Below, piece after piece: positions 54,659 through 63,981 of a stretch of 64,000 nucleotides of DNA. The notes under the pieces were generated by a model. The model made no database searches, was not told where the DNA came from, and worked only from the letters and a program-made list of their open reading frames with translations. Position 1 is the stretch's first letter; the number at the start of each line of letters is the position of its first letter. This DNA is from Sphingomonas sp. JC676 (lineage in GTDB: Bacteria > Pseudomonadota > Alphaproteobacteria > Sphingomonadales > Sphingomonadaceae): the NCBI RefSeq assembly GCF_014489075.1, contig NZ_JACTGR010000005.1, forward strand, positions 124,001-188,000, read 5' to 3'. Made by a program: the position numbers and the translations under genes.

Positions 54659-54673
54659 TGATACTTTATATCA
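54659..54673. promoter_or_regulatory. Small inverted repeat upstream of the ZnuD-like receptor
   Basis: TGATA-N5-TATCA, 48 bases before the start at 54721, in an AT-rich stretch within GC-rich sequence. It could be a site for a metal regulator such as Zur, but it does not match a consensus well. Confidence 0.3.
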
Positions 54674-54720
54674 TCGCAGTTACCGCAGTGCAGCACATTC
54701 CTGCCGGAGTTCCTCTCAAG

Positions 54721-56847
54721 ATGCTGCGTACCCTGTTGCTCGCCTCCGCTACGCTGTTCGTCCTTCCCGCTTATGCCGAGGACAAGCCGACTACCGCGAA
54801 CACGGATGCGAGCGCGCCTGCGCCCGCTGCAGACCCTGCACCCGCTGCAGACGACGACGCACAGGACCATGTCCAGCCCAGCCAGGAAATCGTCGTCACC
54901 GGCACGCGCGCGCGCAACACCGCCGATGTGCTGGGCGGCACCAGCGTCCTCGCGCAGGAAGAGCTCACCCGCCAGATGCGCCCGACGATCGGCGAGACGC
55001 TGGCGTCGCAGCCGGGCGTTTCCGCCACCTCGTTCGGTCCCAATGCATCGCGCCCGGTGCTGCGCGGTTTCATCGGCGCGCGCGCGCCTTTGCTCACCGA
55101 CGGAATCGGCAGCATCGATGTGTCGAACACTTCGGCCGATCACGCGCCGATCATCAATCCGCTGACCGCCGACCGCATCGAAGTGCTGCGCGGACCGACC
55201 GCTTTGATCTTCGGCCCCTCGGCAATCGGCGGCGTGGTCAACGTGATCGACAGCCGCATCCCGCGCCACGTCCCCGACGAGGCCGTGCATGTCGACGCGA
55301 TCGCCACCTATGGCAGCGCCGCCGATGAGCGCTCCGTCTCGGGCGCCGTGGACGTGCCGGTCGCGAGCAAGTTCGTGCTGCATGCCGACGGCAGCTATTC
55401 CAAGACCGGCGATCAGCGGATCGGCGGCTATGTGCTGAGCCCGGCGCTGCGCGCCCAGGCGCTGGCAAGCGCCGATCCCGGCGTGCAGGCGCTGGCTGAT
55501 CTCAAGGGCACGCTACCCAACACCGCCGCCGAGACCTGGAACGTCGCCGGCGGCGCCGCGATCATCGACGACAATGGCAATCTCGGTTTCTCGGCATCGC
55601 ATTTCGACACCTTCTACGGCGTGCCGATCCGCTATTCGCTCGATCCGTCGATCGAGGCCGAGCAGGTACGGCTGCACGCCCAGCAGGACCGCTTCGACCT
55701 GCGCGGCGAGGTGAACACCGGCGACGGCTTCCTCAAGCAGATCCGCGTGCGCGCCGCCGCCGCCGATTATCGCCACAGCGAGATCGAGGACACCGGCGCT
55801 ATCGGCACGACCTTCTTCAGCCAGGGTTTCGAGTCGCGGCTCGAATTCGTCCAGAAGGCTCAGGGCGGCTGGGAAGGCATGTTCGGCGGACAGTTTTCGG
55901 TGCGCGACATGCACATTGTCGGCGACGAGAAGTTCCTGCCCCAGAATTCGAGCACCCAGTTCGGCCTGTTCACGCTGCAATCGCTCGATGTGGGCCCGAT
56001 CAAGGCCGAGGCGGCCGCGCGCTTCGAGCATAACGAGATCAGCGCCCAGGCCGATGGCGATATCGGCAACCCCGCCTATCAGCGGACCTTCGACACCTTC
56101 TCGGGTTCGCTCGGCGCCAGCTATGCGCTGGCCGACCATATCCGCTTCGGCGTCAACGTCTCGCGCAGCGAGCGCGCGCCGACGCCCGAGGAGTTGTTCG
56201 CCAAGGGGCCGCATGCCGGCACCCAGGCGTTCGAGATCGGCAATCCCAATTTCGGCGCTGAGAAGGCCTGGGGCGTCGAGGCGACGCTCAAGGGATCGGG
56301 CGAGGGCTTCAACTTCTCGACCGCCGCCTATTACACCTGGTTCACCGGCTATATCTACGACGCCCCGACCGGCGCGGTGCAGGACGACCTGCCGGTCTTC
56401 CAGACCTATCAGGCCGATGCGCGCTATTACGGCTTCGAGGCCGAGGGTTCGGCGCGGATCGCCACGCTCGGCAAGTATACGCTGAACGCCGATGCGCTGG
56501 CCGACTATGTCCATGCCGAAGTGGTCGATAGCGGCCCCGTGCCGCGCATTCCGCCGCTGCGCCTGATGGGCGGGCTCGAGGCGCAATCGGACATGATCAA
56601 TGCCCGTGTCGAAGTGGAGCACAGCTTCGAGCAGGACCGCGTTACCGCATTCGAGACGACGACGCCGGCAAATACCTTGGTCAACGCGTCGGTGGCGTGG
56701 AAGCCCTGGGGCGGGAACGGCACGAGCCTGACGCTGTCGGCGAACAACATCTTCGACGTCGACGCACGCCGCGCCGCCAGCGTACTGAAGGACTATGCCC
56801 CGCTCGCCGGCCGCGACATCCGCATCACGGCGCGGGTGCAGATCTAA
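54721..56847 (+). CDS. TonB-dependent receptor, ZnuD-like
   Basis: A 708-residue receptor with a signal peptide ending LPAYAED, an Ala/Pro/Asp linker, TonB box-like EIVVTGTRARN, a plug with PTIGETLASQPGVSATSFGPNASRPVLRG and DRIEVLRGPTALIFGPSAIGGVVN, and a barrel ending ITARVQI. The plug start PGVSATSFGPNASRPVLRG resembles zinc- or metal-type receptors of the ZnuD group; the metal is an inference. The frame is open to 54658, but MLRTLLLASA gives the signal peptide. Confidence 0.88.
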   Translation: MLRTLLLASATLFVLPAYAEDKPTTANTDASAPAPAADPAPAADDDAQDHVQPSQEIVVTGTRARNTADVLGGTSVLAQEELTRQMRPTIGETLASQPGVSATSFGPNASRPVLRGFIGARAPLLTDGIGSIDVSNTSADHAPIINPLTADRIEVLRGPTALIFGPSAIGGVVNVIDSRIPRHVPDEAVHVDAIATYGSAADERSVSGAVDVPVASKFVLHADGSYSKTGDQRIGGYVLSPALRAQALASADPGVQALADLKGTLPNTAAETWNVAGGAAIIDDNGNLGFSASHFDTFYGVPIRYSLDPSIEAEQVRLHAQQDRFDLRGEVNTGDGFLKQIRVRAAAADYRHSEIEDTGAIGTTFFSQGFESRLEFVQKAQGGWEGMFGGQFSVRDMHIVGDEKFLPQNSSTQFGLFTLQSLDVGPIKAEAAARFEHNEISAQADGDIGNPAYQRTFDTFSGSLGASYALADHIRFGVNVSRSERAPTPEELFAKGPHAGTQAFEIGNPNFGAEKAWGVEATLKGSGEGFNFSTAAYYTWFTGYIYDAPTGAVQDDLPVFQTYQADARYYGFEAEGSARIATLGKYTLNADALADYVHAEVVDSGPVPRIPPLRLMGGLEAQSDMINARVEVEHSFEQDRVTAFETTTPANTLVNASVAWKPWGGNGTSLTLSANNIFDVDARRAASVLKDYAPLAGRDIRITARVQI

Positions 56848-56888
56848 GCCCGGGCGGACATTTTGATTTAGCCGGAGCCACGCTCCTT

Positions 56889-57046
56889 CATCGTCACCCC
56901 GGCCTTGTGCGGGGCCCACTATGCCGCTCGGGAGAAGCTGGAGCCTCTAGCCGCGCTCTCGCGGAGAAGTGGACCCCGGCACAAGGCCGGGGTGACGATG
57001 AAGAGAGGCGCCAATGGCTTCTCGCCCCCAAATGCCGATCGGTCCT
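56889..57046. repeat. Dispersed palindromic repeat, copy 2
   Basis: Two arms (56889-56920 and 56968-57000) are reverse complements apart from a one-base indel and one mismatch, followed by a tail ending CCAAAT-N2-CGATCGGT. Arm sequence, a GCTGGA-CCTCT-GCC core and tail match copy 1 at 4049-4205, with nearly the same total length. It separates the ZnuD-like receptor from the PAP2 gene. Confidence 0.85.
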
Positions 57047-57089
57047 GAGGATCATTGCAGGCCGCCGACGGTTGGGCGATCCAGTCGCC

Positions 57090-57806
57090 ATGGAACAGCC
57101 GCCCGCCCCCACCGATCCCCTGGTTTCGCTCGTTCCGGAAAGCGCGGCCTCGCGGCGTGTACCGTGGGGGATCGTTCTGGCCGCAGGCTTCGCGACGGTG
57201 TTCGCGATCCTGCTGTGGCTCGGGCATGAGCTCAACGAAGGCGACGGCGCCGCATTCGATCGCGCGGTGATGCTGGCGATGCGCGTGCCCGGGCATCCCG
57301 ATGTTCCGTTCGGTCCGGCATGGCTGCCTTCCGCGGTGCGCGACGTGACCGCGCTGGGTAGCTCAACCGTGCTGGGCTTTGTCGTGCTGGCAACCGCCCT
57401 GTTCCTGTGGTTGCGCGGCCGGGGCCGCACCGCCTTGCTGGTGCTGGCATCGACCTCGCTGGGCGCGGTGGCGGTGACCATCGTCAAGGCGCTGGTCGGC
57501 CGTTCGCGCCCCGATTTGATCGACCGGCTGATGCAGGAAAGCTCGAACAGCTTCCCCAGCGGCCACGCCGCGTCGAGCGCGATCGTCTATCTGACGCTGG
57601 CGACTTTGCTCTTCCCGGTCGTGCGCGAACCGCGGATGCGGGCGTTCGTGATCGGCGTGGCACTGGTACTGGTCGGCGCGATCGGGATCAGCCGAGTCTA
57701 TCTGGGGGTTCATTGGCCAAGCGACGTGATCGCCGGCTGGGCGTTCGGCAGTTTCTGGGCGCTGCTCTGGTGGCGAATCGAACTGCGGCTGATGCGCCGG
57801 GCTTGA
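57090..57806 (+). CDS. PAP2 family membrane phosphatase
   Basis: A 238-residue integral membrane protein of the PAP2 family, with about six spans and the three phosphatase motifs: KALVGRSRP, SFPSGHAAS and SRVYLGVHWPSDV. Such enzymes dephosphorylate undecaprenyl pyrophosphate or phosphatidate at the outer face of the inner membrane. The open frame extends back into the upstream repeat and receptor; ATG 57090 gives a normal N-terminus, though the ribosome site is weak. It converges on galE. Confidence 0.9.
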   Translation: MEQPPAPTDPLVSLVPESAASRRVPWGIVLAAGFATVFAILLWLGHELNEGDGAAFDRAVMLAMRVPGHPDVPFGPAWLPSAVRDVTALGSSTVLGFVVLATALFLWLRGRGRTALLVLASTSLGAVAVTIVKALVGRSRPDLIDRLMQESSNSFPSGHAASSAIVYLTLATLLFPVVREPRMRAFVIGVALVLVGAIGISRVYLGVHWPSDVIAGWAFGSFWALLWWRIELRLMRRA

Positions 57807-58021
57807 GCGGCCTCCCGCTTGCAATGTAGGATTTCAAGGGCGACCGTGGGGGCGGCTCTTTCTCATCGTCGAGATCCCGCAAGACCCCATTTTCGGAGAA
57901 GAGGATTTTTCGACATAGCGGGTGTCAACCGTGTCAACCTACCGCACACCAAGATCCTGAAAAACAACGGTTCCATCGATTTTTCTCGCAACTGGTCGGT
58001 TGCGCCGAATCGATGTCGATT

Positions 58022-59014
58022 CTAGCGCTCCGCCAGCTTGCGCTCCCAGGCCAACGCATCCTTCACGATCCCGTCGAGATCGTCATGTTTCGGGCGCCAC
58101 GGCAAGGCGGCAAGGATCGCATTGTTGTCCGCCACCAGCGCATCGGGATCGCCGGCGCGGCGACCCTCAAGTCTCCGCTCGATCTTCAGATTGGTGACGC
58201 GGTCGACCGCATCGAGCACCTCGAGCACCGAGAAGCCGCGGCCATAGCCGGCGTTGAGAATGTGGTTCTCTTCCGGCCGGGCGATCAACAGGTCGAGCGC
58301 ATCGACATGCGCCCCCGCCAGATCGCTGACATGGATATAGTCGCGTACGCCGGTGCCGTCCTCGGTCGCGAAATCGGTACCGAACACCGAGACGTGGCCG
58401 CGCTTGCCGGTCGCCGCCTCGACCGCAACCTTGATCAGGTGGGTCGCGCCGGCGGTCGACTGGCCCGAACGGCCCTGCGGATCGGCGCCGGCGACGTTGA
58501 AGTAGCGCAGCGCGCAATAGTTGATCGGATGCGCGGCGGCGACGTCGCGAAGCATGATCTCGGTCATCAGCTTGGACATGCCATAGGGATTGATCGGCTG
58601 TTTGGGACTGTCCTCGCGCACCGGCACGACCTCGGGGATGCCATAGGTCGCGGCGGTCGAGGAGAAGATGAAATGCTTCACGCCCTGCGCCACCGCGCTT
58701 TCGATCAGCGACCGGCTCGCCGCGGTGTTGTTGCGATAATATTTGAGTGGATCGCTGACCGATTCGGGCACCACTACCGATCCGGCGAAGTGCATCACCG
58801 CGACCACGTCATGCGCACGCATTGCGGCGCGGACGGCTGCCTCATCCTGGATATCGGCGACGACCAGGGTGGCGCGCTTGTCGACCGCCCAGTCGAACCC
58901 GGTGACGAGATTGTCGACCACCACGACACGCCAGCCCGCGTCGAGCAGCGCCAGCACCGCATGGCTGCCGATATAGCCTGCTCCACCCGTAACCAGCACC
59001 GTTCCGTCGCGCAT
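58022..59014 (-). CDS. galE: UDP-glucose 4-epimerase
   Basis: Interconverts UDP-glucose and UDP-galactose with bound NAD, supplying galactose for surface polysaccharides. The 330-residue product has VLVTGGAGYIGSHAVLAL, FAGSVVVPESVSDPLKYYRNN, the catalytic Ser/Thr in FSSTAATYG and Y-x3-K in NPYGMSKLM. It is divergent from msrA. A tandem nine-base repeat lies between it and the PAP2 gene. Confidence 0.95.
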   Translation of the reverse strand: MRDGTVLVTGGAGYIGSHAVLALLDAGWRVVVVDNLVTGFDWAVDKRATLVVADIQDEAAVRAAMRAHDVVAVMHFAGSVVVPESVSDPLKYYRNNTAASRSLIESAVAQGVKHFIFSSTAATYGIPEVVPVREDSPKQPINPYGMSKLMTEIMLRDVAAAHPINYCALRYFNVAGADPQGRSGQSTAGATHLIKVAVEAATGKRGHVSVFGTDFATEDGTGVRDYIHVSDLAGAHVDALDLLIARPEENHILNAGYGRGFSVLEVLDAVDRVTNLKIERRLEGRRAGDPDALVADNNAILAALPWRPKHDDLDGIVKDALAWERKLAER

Positions 59015-59107
59015 TCCGTCCTCCCTTTGACGCCGCAGCGCTACACGGGCGGATTGCAGCGCGCCATGGCGACCCTATCTCCGGGGCGACGAACCGAGGA
59101 GTTTTTT

Positions 59108-59653
59108 ATGACGATCGAAACGGCGACGCTCGCGGGCGGGTGTTTCTGGTGCACCGAAGCGGTGTTCAACGATGTGATCGGCGTCCAGTCGGTCGAGAGC
59201 GGCTATATCGGCGGATCGGTGGAGAACCCCACCTACCAACAGGTCTGCACCGGCGATACCGGGCATGCCGAGGCGATCCGGGTGAGTTTCGATACCGATC
59301 AGATCAGCTATGGCGAGATACTCGACATCTTCCTGGCGACGCACGATCCGACCCAGCTCAATCGTCAGGGCAACGATATCGGAACCCAGTATCGTTCGGC
59401 GATCTTCCCGCATTCGGGCGAGCAAGCAGCCGAGGCCGAAGCCGCGATCGAGCGCGCGCGGCCCGATTGGCCGCAGCCGATCGTCACCGCGATCGAGACA
59501 TTGGGCGAATGGTGGGCCGCCGAGGAATATCACCAGGAATATTGGCAGGGCGAAGGGCAGCGCAATCCCTATTGCCTAGCGGTCATCCCACCCAAGCTTC
59601 GCAAGCTGCGGAAGAGCTTCGCCAACCGGGTAACTGAGGGCGCGGCGGCTTAA
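59108..59653 (+). CDS. msrA: Peptide methionine-S-sulfoxide reductase A
   Basis: Reduces the S form of methionine sulfoxide in proteins. The 181-residue product has the active-site GGCFWC (C12 catalytic), SGYIGGSVENPTYQQVCTGDTGHAEAI, and the EEYHQEYW segment. There is no signal peptide, so it is cytoplasmic. ATG 59108 has GAGGAG upstream. It converges on the aquaporin gene with 29 bases between stops. Confidence 0.95.
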   Translation: MTIETATLAGGCFWCTEAVFNDVIGVQSVESGYIGGSVENPTYQQVCTGDTGHAEAIRVSFDTDQISYGEILDIFLATHDPTQLNRQGNDIGTQYRSAIFPHSGEQAAEAEAAIERARPDWPQPIVTAIETLGEWWAAEEYHQEYWQGEGQRNPYCLAVIPPKLRKLRKSFANRVTEGAAA

Positions 59654-59682
59654 GCTCTTACCGCGCCCTCCCGGGGGGAAAC

Positions 59683-60408
59683 TCAGGGAAGCGCCTCGCC
59701 TTCGATCGGCGGGCGCTTCGTTGCTTCGGCGCCGAGCGCGCGATAGGCGAACCCGCCCAGCACACCACCGACGATCGGTGCGATCCAGAACCAGGCAAGC
59801 TGGGTAAGCGCGATACCACCCTCGATCACCGCGGGGCCGGTGCTGCGCGCCGGGTTCACCGAGGTGTTGGTGACCGGGATGCTGATCAGGTGGATGAGCG
59901 TAAGTGCGAGGCCGATCGCGATCGGCGCAAAGCCGGCCGGCGCGCGCGCATCGGTCGATCCCATGATGACGAGCAGGAAGATGAAGGTCAGCACGACCTC
60001 GATCACCATGCCTGCCTGGAAGCTGTAATGGCCGGGCGAATGCTCGCCGAAACCATTCGAGGCGAGCCCGCCGGCATAGGCAGGCGCGCCGCTGGCGACA
60101 TAATAGAGGAGCAGCGCCGCGATCAGCGCCCCGGCGACCTGGGCCAGCACGTAGAGCGGGATGTCCTTGGCCGCGAAGCGTCCGCCGGCCCAGAGCCCGA
60201 TCGTCACCGCGGGATTGAGATGGCATCCGGAGATATGGCCGATCGAATAGGCCATGGTGAGGACAGTGAGTCCGAAGGCAAGCGATACGCCCAGAAGGCC
60301 GATGCCGACATCGGGAAAGGCCGCCGCGAGCACCGCGCTGCCGCATCCGCCGAACACCAGCCAGAAGGTGCCGATCAGTTCGGCCAATCCCCGCTGTGCG
60401 TTGCTCAT
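59683..60408 (-). CDS. aqpZ: Aquaporin Z-type water channel
   Basis: A 241-residue channel with six membrane spans and the two NPA boxes (HLNPAVT and SVNPARS). The selectivity region with cysteine-free [13 protein letters not shown] and [11 protein letters not shown] fits AqpZ more than glycerol facilitators. The start at 60408 follows GGAGGGGG; the frame upstream to 60444 adds residues without similarity. It protects against or mediates rapid water flow during osmotic change. Confidence 0.94.
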   Translation of the reverse strand: MSNAQRGLAELIGTFWLVFGGCGSAVLAAAFPDVGIGLLGVSLAFGLTVLTMAYSIGHISGCHLNPAVTIGLWAGGRFAAKDIPLYVLAQVAGALIAALLLYYVASGAPAYAGGLASNGFGEHSPGHYSFQAGMVIEVVLTFIFLLVIMGSTDARAPAGFAPIAIGLALTLIHLISIPVTNTSVNPARSTGPAVIEGGIALTQLAWFWIAPIVGGVLGGFAYRALGAEATKRPPIEGEALP

Positions 60409-60526
60409 AGAGCCCCCTCCCGTCGCCGGGCGTTTTGCGCCCACCCCCTTTGCGACATCGTGAAGTCTATGAATCGTTTCGTCGGTGTAAAGAAAGGCGT
60501 CGAATCCATCCTACCCGATTTGAGAG

Positions 60527-61450
60527 TCAGTGCGGATGCGCGGCGCGGCGCAGGCGATCGTTGATGGCGGCGCCGATCCCGGGGTGCGGCACGGGCGCGA
60601 CGGCGATTGCCGGGGGCGGTGCCGAATCCGCCCGATGAAGCGCATCGAACAGCCGCGCAGCGGCTTCGACGCAATCCCCCGAAGGCGAGAGATTGTCGTC
60701 GCCGGCGACGTCACCGAAGCCAATCAACCACTCGTCGCCGTTCCGCTCCACGGCGTTCAGCCGCAGCGGCTTGGCGGGGGCGTAGTGACTCGCGAGTTGG
60801 CCGGGGGCCGTGATCGCGTCCGTCGTCGCGGCCGCTTCGGGAAGGCCGAGTTCGGCCGCGGTCAGCGGGCCGGGCCGCAGGATATGGCCGTCCATCACGA
60901 TCGTCGATTCGAGACCGGCGGGGGTGGCGCCATCGTCAATCACCAACGGGATGCGCCCGGCAAGGCTGGCGGCGACATGCGCCGCGCGCGTCGGGCTGAT
61001 CGCGCCGCTGGCGTTGGCGGAGGGCGCGGCGAGCGGCTTGCCAGTGGCGGCGAGCAGCGCCTGCATCGCGCGGTGGGCGGGCACGCGGATCGCGATGGTC
61101 GAGAGCCCGGCGGTCACCAGCGAGGCGATCCCGGCATCGGCGCGAAGCGGCAGGACGAGCGTGAGCGGCCCGGGCCAGAAGCGCGTCGCCAGATCGCGCG
61201 CGGCCGGATCGAACGTCGCGATGCGCTCCGCCGCCGCGAGATCGCGGACATGGACGATTAGCGGATTGAACGAGGGCCGCCCCTTGGCTGCGTATATCCC
61301 CGCCACCGCAACCGAATCGGTGGCGTCGGCGGCGAGCCCGTAGACCGTCTCGGTGGGCACTGCGACGCATTGGCCGGCGGCGATCAGCGCCGCGGCCTCG
61401 GCGATCGCGGCCTCGCCGTGGGGTAAGATGCGGGGATTTGTCGGGCTCAC
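60527..61450 (-). CDS. L-threonylcarbamoyladenylate synthase (Sua5/TsaC type)
   Basis: Makes threonylcarbamoyl-AMP from threonine, bicarbonate and ATP for the t6A modification of ANN-decoding tRNAs. The 307-residue product has the YrdC domain (VPTETVYGLAADAT, IYAAKGRPSFNPLIVHV, KPLAAPSANASGAISPT) and a C-terminal Sua5 domain with PGQLASHYAPAKPL. It is the long Sua5 form. It is divergent from the acyl-CoA dehydrogenase gene with 46 bases between the starts. Confidence 0.94.
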   Translation of the reverse strand: MSPTNPRILPHGEAAIAEAAALIAAGQCVAVPTETVYGLAADATDSVAVAGIYAAKGRPSFNPLIVHVRDLAAAERIATFDPAARDLATRFWPGPLTLVLPLRADAGIASLVTAGLSTIAIRVPAHRAMQALLAATGKPLAAPSANASGAISPTRAAHVAASLAGRIPLVIDDGATPAGLESTIVMDGHILRPGPLTAAELGLPEAAATTDAITAPGQLASHYAPAKPLRLNAVERNGDEWLIGFGDVAGDDNLSPSGDCVEAAARLFDALHRADSAPPPAIAVAPVPHPGIGAAINDRLRRAAHPH

Positions 61451-61496
61451 TCAGGGCGAGCTATAGCGCTGGCAACAAGCATACAAGAGAGGCCCC

Positions 61497-63203
61497 ATGT
61501 TCACTCCCGCCGTCACCGAGCAGCGCTTCGTGCTCCAGCATGTCGTCCGCCTGGGCGAAATCTCCGAAGAGGCGACGCCTGACCTGGTCGAGGCGGTGCT
61601 GGAAGGCGCCGGGCAGTTCGCGGCGGGCGAATGGGCGCCGCTTGAGCGGTTGGGCGATACCGACGGGCCGAAATGGACCGAAGACGGCGTCAGGATGCCC
61701 GCCGGATTCGCCGATGCATACCGGGCCTATGTCGAGGGCGGCTGGGGGACGATCGGCTCGCCGGTCGAATATGGCGGCCAGGGCTTGCCCGTCAGCCTGT
61801 CGATCGCCGTGCTGGAGACGCTCGGCACCGCGAACATGGGCTTCGCACTCGCGCCGATCCTGACGGTGGGCGCGATCGAGGCGCTGATGCACCACGGCAC
61901 GCCCGAGCAGCAGGCGCTCTACCTCCCGCATCTCTCCACCGGCGCCTGGACGGGCACGATGAACCTCACCGAGCCCCAGGCCGGCTCGGACGTCGGCGCG
62001 CTCAAGACCAAGGCCATGCCGGTCGGCGACGGGACCTTCCGGATCAAGGGCACCAAGATCTTCATCTCGTTCGGCGACCACGACATGGCCGACAATATCG
62101 TCCACCTCGTCCTCGCCCGCACGCCCGATGGGCCGGCGGGCACCAAGGGGCTGTCGCTGTTCCTGGTGCCGAAGTACCGGCTGAACGCGGACGGCACGCC
62201 GGGCGAATTCAACGATGTCCGCACCGTCTCGATCGAGCACAAGATGGGGCTGCATGCCTCGCCCACCTGCGTGCTCTCGTTCGGCGACCATGACGATTGC
62301 ATCGGCGAGCTGATCGGCGGCGAGTTGGGCGGCATCCGTGCGATGTTCACGATGATGAACAATGCGCGGCTGAACGTCGGGCTGCAGGGCGTCCAGGTCG
62401 CCGAGCGCGCCACCCAGCGCGCGGTCGCCTATGCCCGCGAGCGCACCCAGGGGATGCGCGCCAGCTCGCCCAGCCGCGCACCCGTGGCGATCGTCGAGCA
62501 TCCCGATGTCCGCCGCATGCTGATGCGGATGAAGGCGCAGACCCAGGCGGCGCGCGCGCTGGTCTATTATGCCTTCGCTCAGCTCGACCGCGCACGGGCG
62601 GGCGATGCGGCCGCGAACCTGCGGGTCGAGCTGCTCACGCCGCTCGCCAAGGCGCACGGCACCGATCTGGGCAACGAAGTCGCGTCGCTCGGCATTCAGG
62701 TCCATGGCGGCATGGGCTATATCGAAGAGACTGGCGCCGCCCAGCACTTCCGCGACGCGCGGATCACGCCGATCTACGAGGGCACCAACGGCATCCAGGC
62801 CGCCGATCTGGTCGGCCGCAAGCTCTCGATGGACAATGGCGGGACCTTGCTCGCGCTGCTGGCGGAGATGCGCGGCGACGCCGAGGATGGCGAGCTGACC
62901 CGGCTGATCGATGCCTGCGAAGACGTCGCGCGCAACCTGCTGGCAAGCGACACCGACGACCGGCTGGCGGCGAGCTATCCCTTCCTGACGATGCTCTCGG
63001 TCGCGGTGTGCGGCTGGCTGATGGAGGCCCAGGGCCGCATCGCCGCGCGCAGCGAGGGCGATCCGGTGTTCCTCAAGATGAAGGAGGCGGCGGCGCGCTT
63101 CTATGTCGAGCAGGTCGTGCCCGAGGCGATGGGGCTGAAGGCGTCAGCGATGGCCAAGGCGACGCTGCTCTACGCCGTGGACGCGGAGGCGTTCGCCGCC
63201 TGA
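61497..63203 (+). CDS. Acyl-CoA dehydrogenase, long DmdC-like subgroup
   Basis: A 568-residue FAD enzyme that oxidises acyl-CoA thioesters to enoyl-CoA. Conserved parts: GWGTIGSPVEYGGQGLP, LTEPQAGSDVGALKTKA, the flavin segment GLHASPTCVLSFGDHDDCIGE, and the catalytic glutamate E428 in RITPIYEGTNGIQ. The extra C-terminal domain (residues about 470-568) marks the long subgroup that includes 3-methylmercaptopropionyl-CoA dehydrogenase (DmdC); the true substrate is unknown. It converges on the ArsR-like gene three bases later. Confidence 0.94.
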   Translation: MFTPAVTEQRFVLQHVVRLGEISEEATPDLVEAVLEGAGQFAAGEWAPLERLGDTDGPKWTEDGVRMPAGFADAYRAYVEGGWGTIGSPVEYGGQGLPVSLSIAVLETLGTANMGFALAPILTVGAIEALMHHGTPEQQALYLPHLSTGAWTGTMNLTEPQAGSDVGALKTKAMPVGDGTFRIKGTKIFISFGDHDMADNIVHLVLARTPDGPAGTKGLSLFLVPKYRLNADGTPGEFNDVRTVSIEHKMGLHASPTCVLSFGDHDDCIGELIGGELGGIRAMFTMMNNARLNVGLQGVQVAERATQRAVAYARERTQGMRASSPSRAPVAIVEHPDVRRMLMRMKAQTQAARALVYYAFAQLDRARAGDAAANLRVELLTPLAKAHGTDLGNEVASLGIQVHGGMGYIEETGAAQHFRDARITPIYEGTNGIQAADLVGRKLSMDNGGTLLALLAEMRGDAEDGELTRLIDACEDVARNLLASDTDDRLAASYPFLTMLSVAVCGWLMEAQGRIAARSEGDPVFLKMKEAAARFYVEQVVPEAMGLKASAMAKATLLYAVDAEAFAA

Positions 63204-63206
63204 CCC

Positions 63207-63884
63207 TCAGGCGCGGATTCCGAACCAGCGATCGAGCGCAGCTTCGCCGGATCGAGTAATTTCGAGAGCGCGCGTTCCCTCGCGCTGGCGGAACCACGCA
63301 TGGTCGACGAAGCAGCGGTAGAGCGCTGTGCCCGCCGCACCGGCGAGATGCGGGCGGCGTTCGCTCCAGTCGAGGCACGAGCGGCAAGGAGCGCGGATGA
63401 TGTCCGCCGCGATCCCCATTTCGACCAGCAAAGCCGAACCCGCATCGGTCAGCGCGGCACCGTCATGGCTGAGCACCAACTGGCCGCGCTCGGCCATGCG
63501 CCCGGCAATCGCCACCGCGATCTCGCCGGCAAGATGGTCGTAGCAGGTCCGCACCCGACGCAACGCCGCGTCGCGTGGGCCGGTGGACGGCAGGGGCCGG
63601 CCGGACAATTCCTCCGCCACGCTCATCACGCTCTCCACCATCTGCGCGACTGAAGGCGAGGCGAGGCGGAAATAGCGATGGCGACCCTGTCGCGTCGGTA
63701 CGACCAGGCCGGCCTCGGCGAGTTTGCCAAGATGCCCGCTCGCGGTCTGCGGCGTCACGCCGGCGAAGCGCGCCAGCTCGCCCGCCGACAGCGCGCGCCC
63801 GTCCATCAGCGCGAACAGCATGTTGGCGCGCGAGGGATCGCCCATCAGGGCGGTGGTTTCGGCGAAGGCGGAGATGCGTTGCAT
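63207..63884 (-). CDS. ArsR-family helix-turn-helix regulator with C-terminal extension
   Basis: A 225-residue regulator. The winged helix (residues about 5-90) has MGDPSRANMLFALMDGRALSAGELA and GVTPQTASGHLGKLAEAGLV, typical of ArsR. The rest carries two close cysteines (PCRSCLDWSERRPHLAGAAG) of unknown function, possibly an effector or metal site. ATG 63884 has AAGGG upstream; ATG 63899 is an alternative. It is divergent from a plus-strand gene that begins near the window end, a usual place for its target. Confidence 0.85.
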   Translation of the reverse strand: MQRISAFAETTALMGDPSRANMLFALMDGRALSAGELARFAGVTPQTASGHLGKLAEAGLVVPTRQGRHRYFRLASPSVAQMVESVMSVAEELSGRPLPSTGPRDAALRRVRTCYDHLAGEIAVAIAGRMAERGQLVLSHDGAALTDAGSALLVEMGIAADIIRAPCRSCLDWSERRPHLAGAAGTALYRCFVDHAWFRQREGTRALEITRSGEAALDRWFGIRA

Positions 63885-63981
63885 GTTGCCCTTGTGCATC
63901 GCCCAGCCGGGCGATGCTACGGTCGTGGCCGAACCATCGGGCATGCCGGAAAGGGCAAGGGAGTGGCGAAAGGAACCGCTT

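Noticed and set aside
57922..57939. Tandem direct repeat GTGTCAACC x2
   Set aside because: Only two nine-base copies; too short to call a repeat array or binding site.
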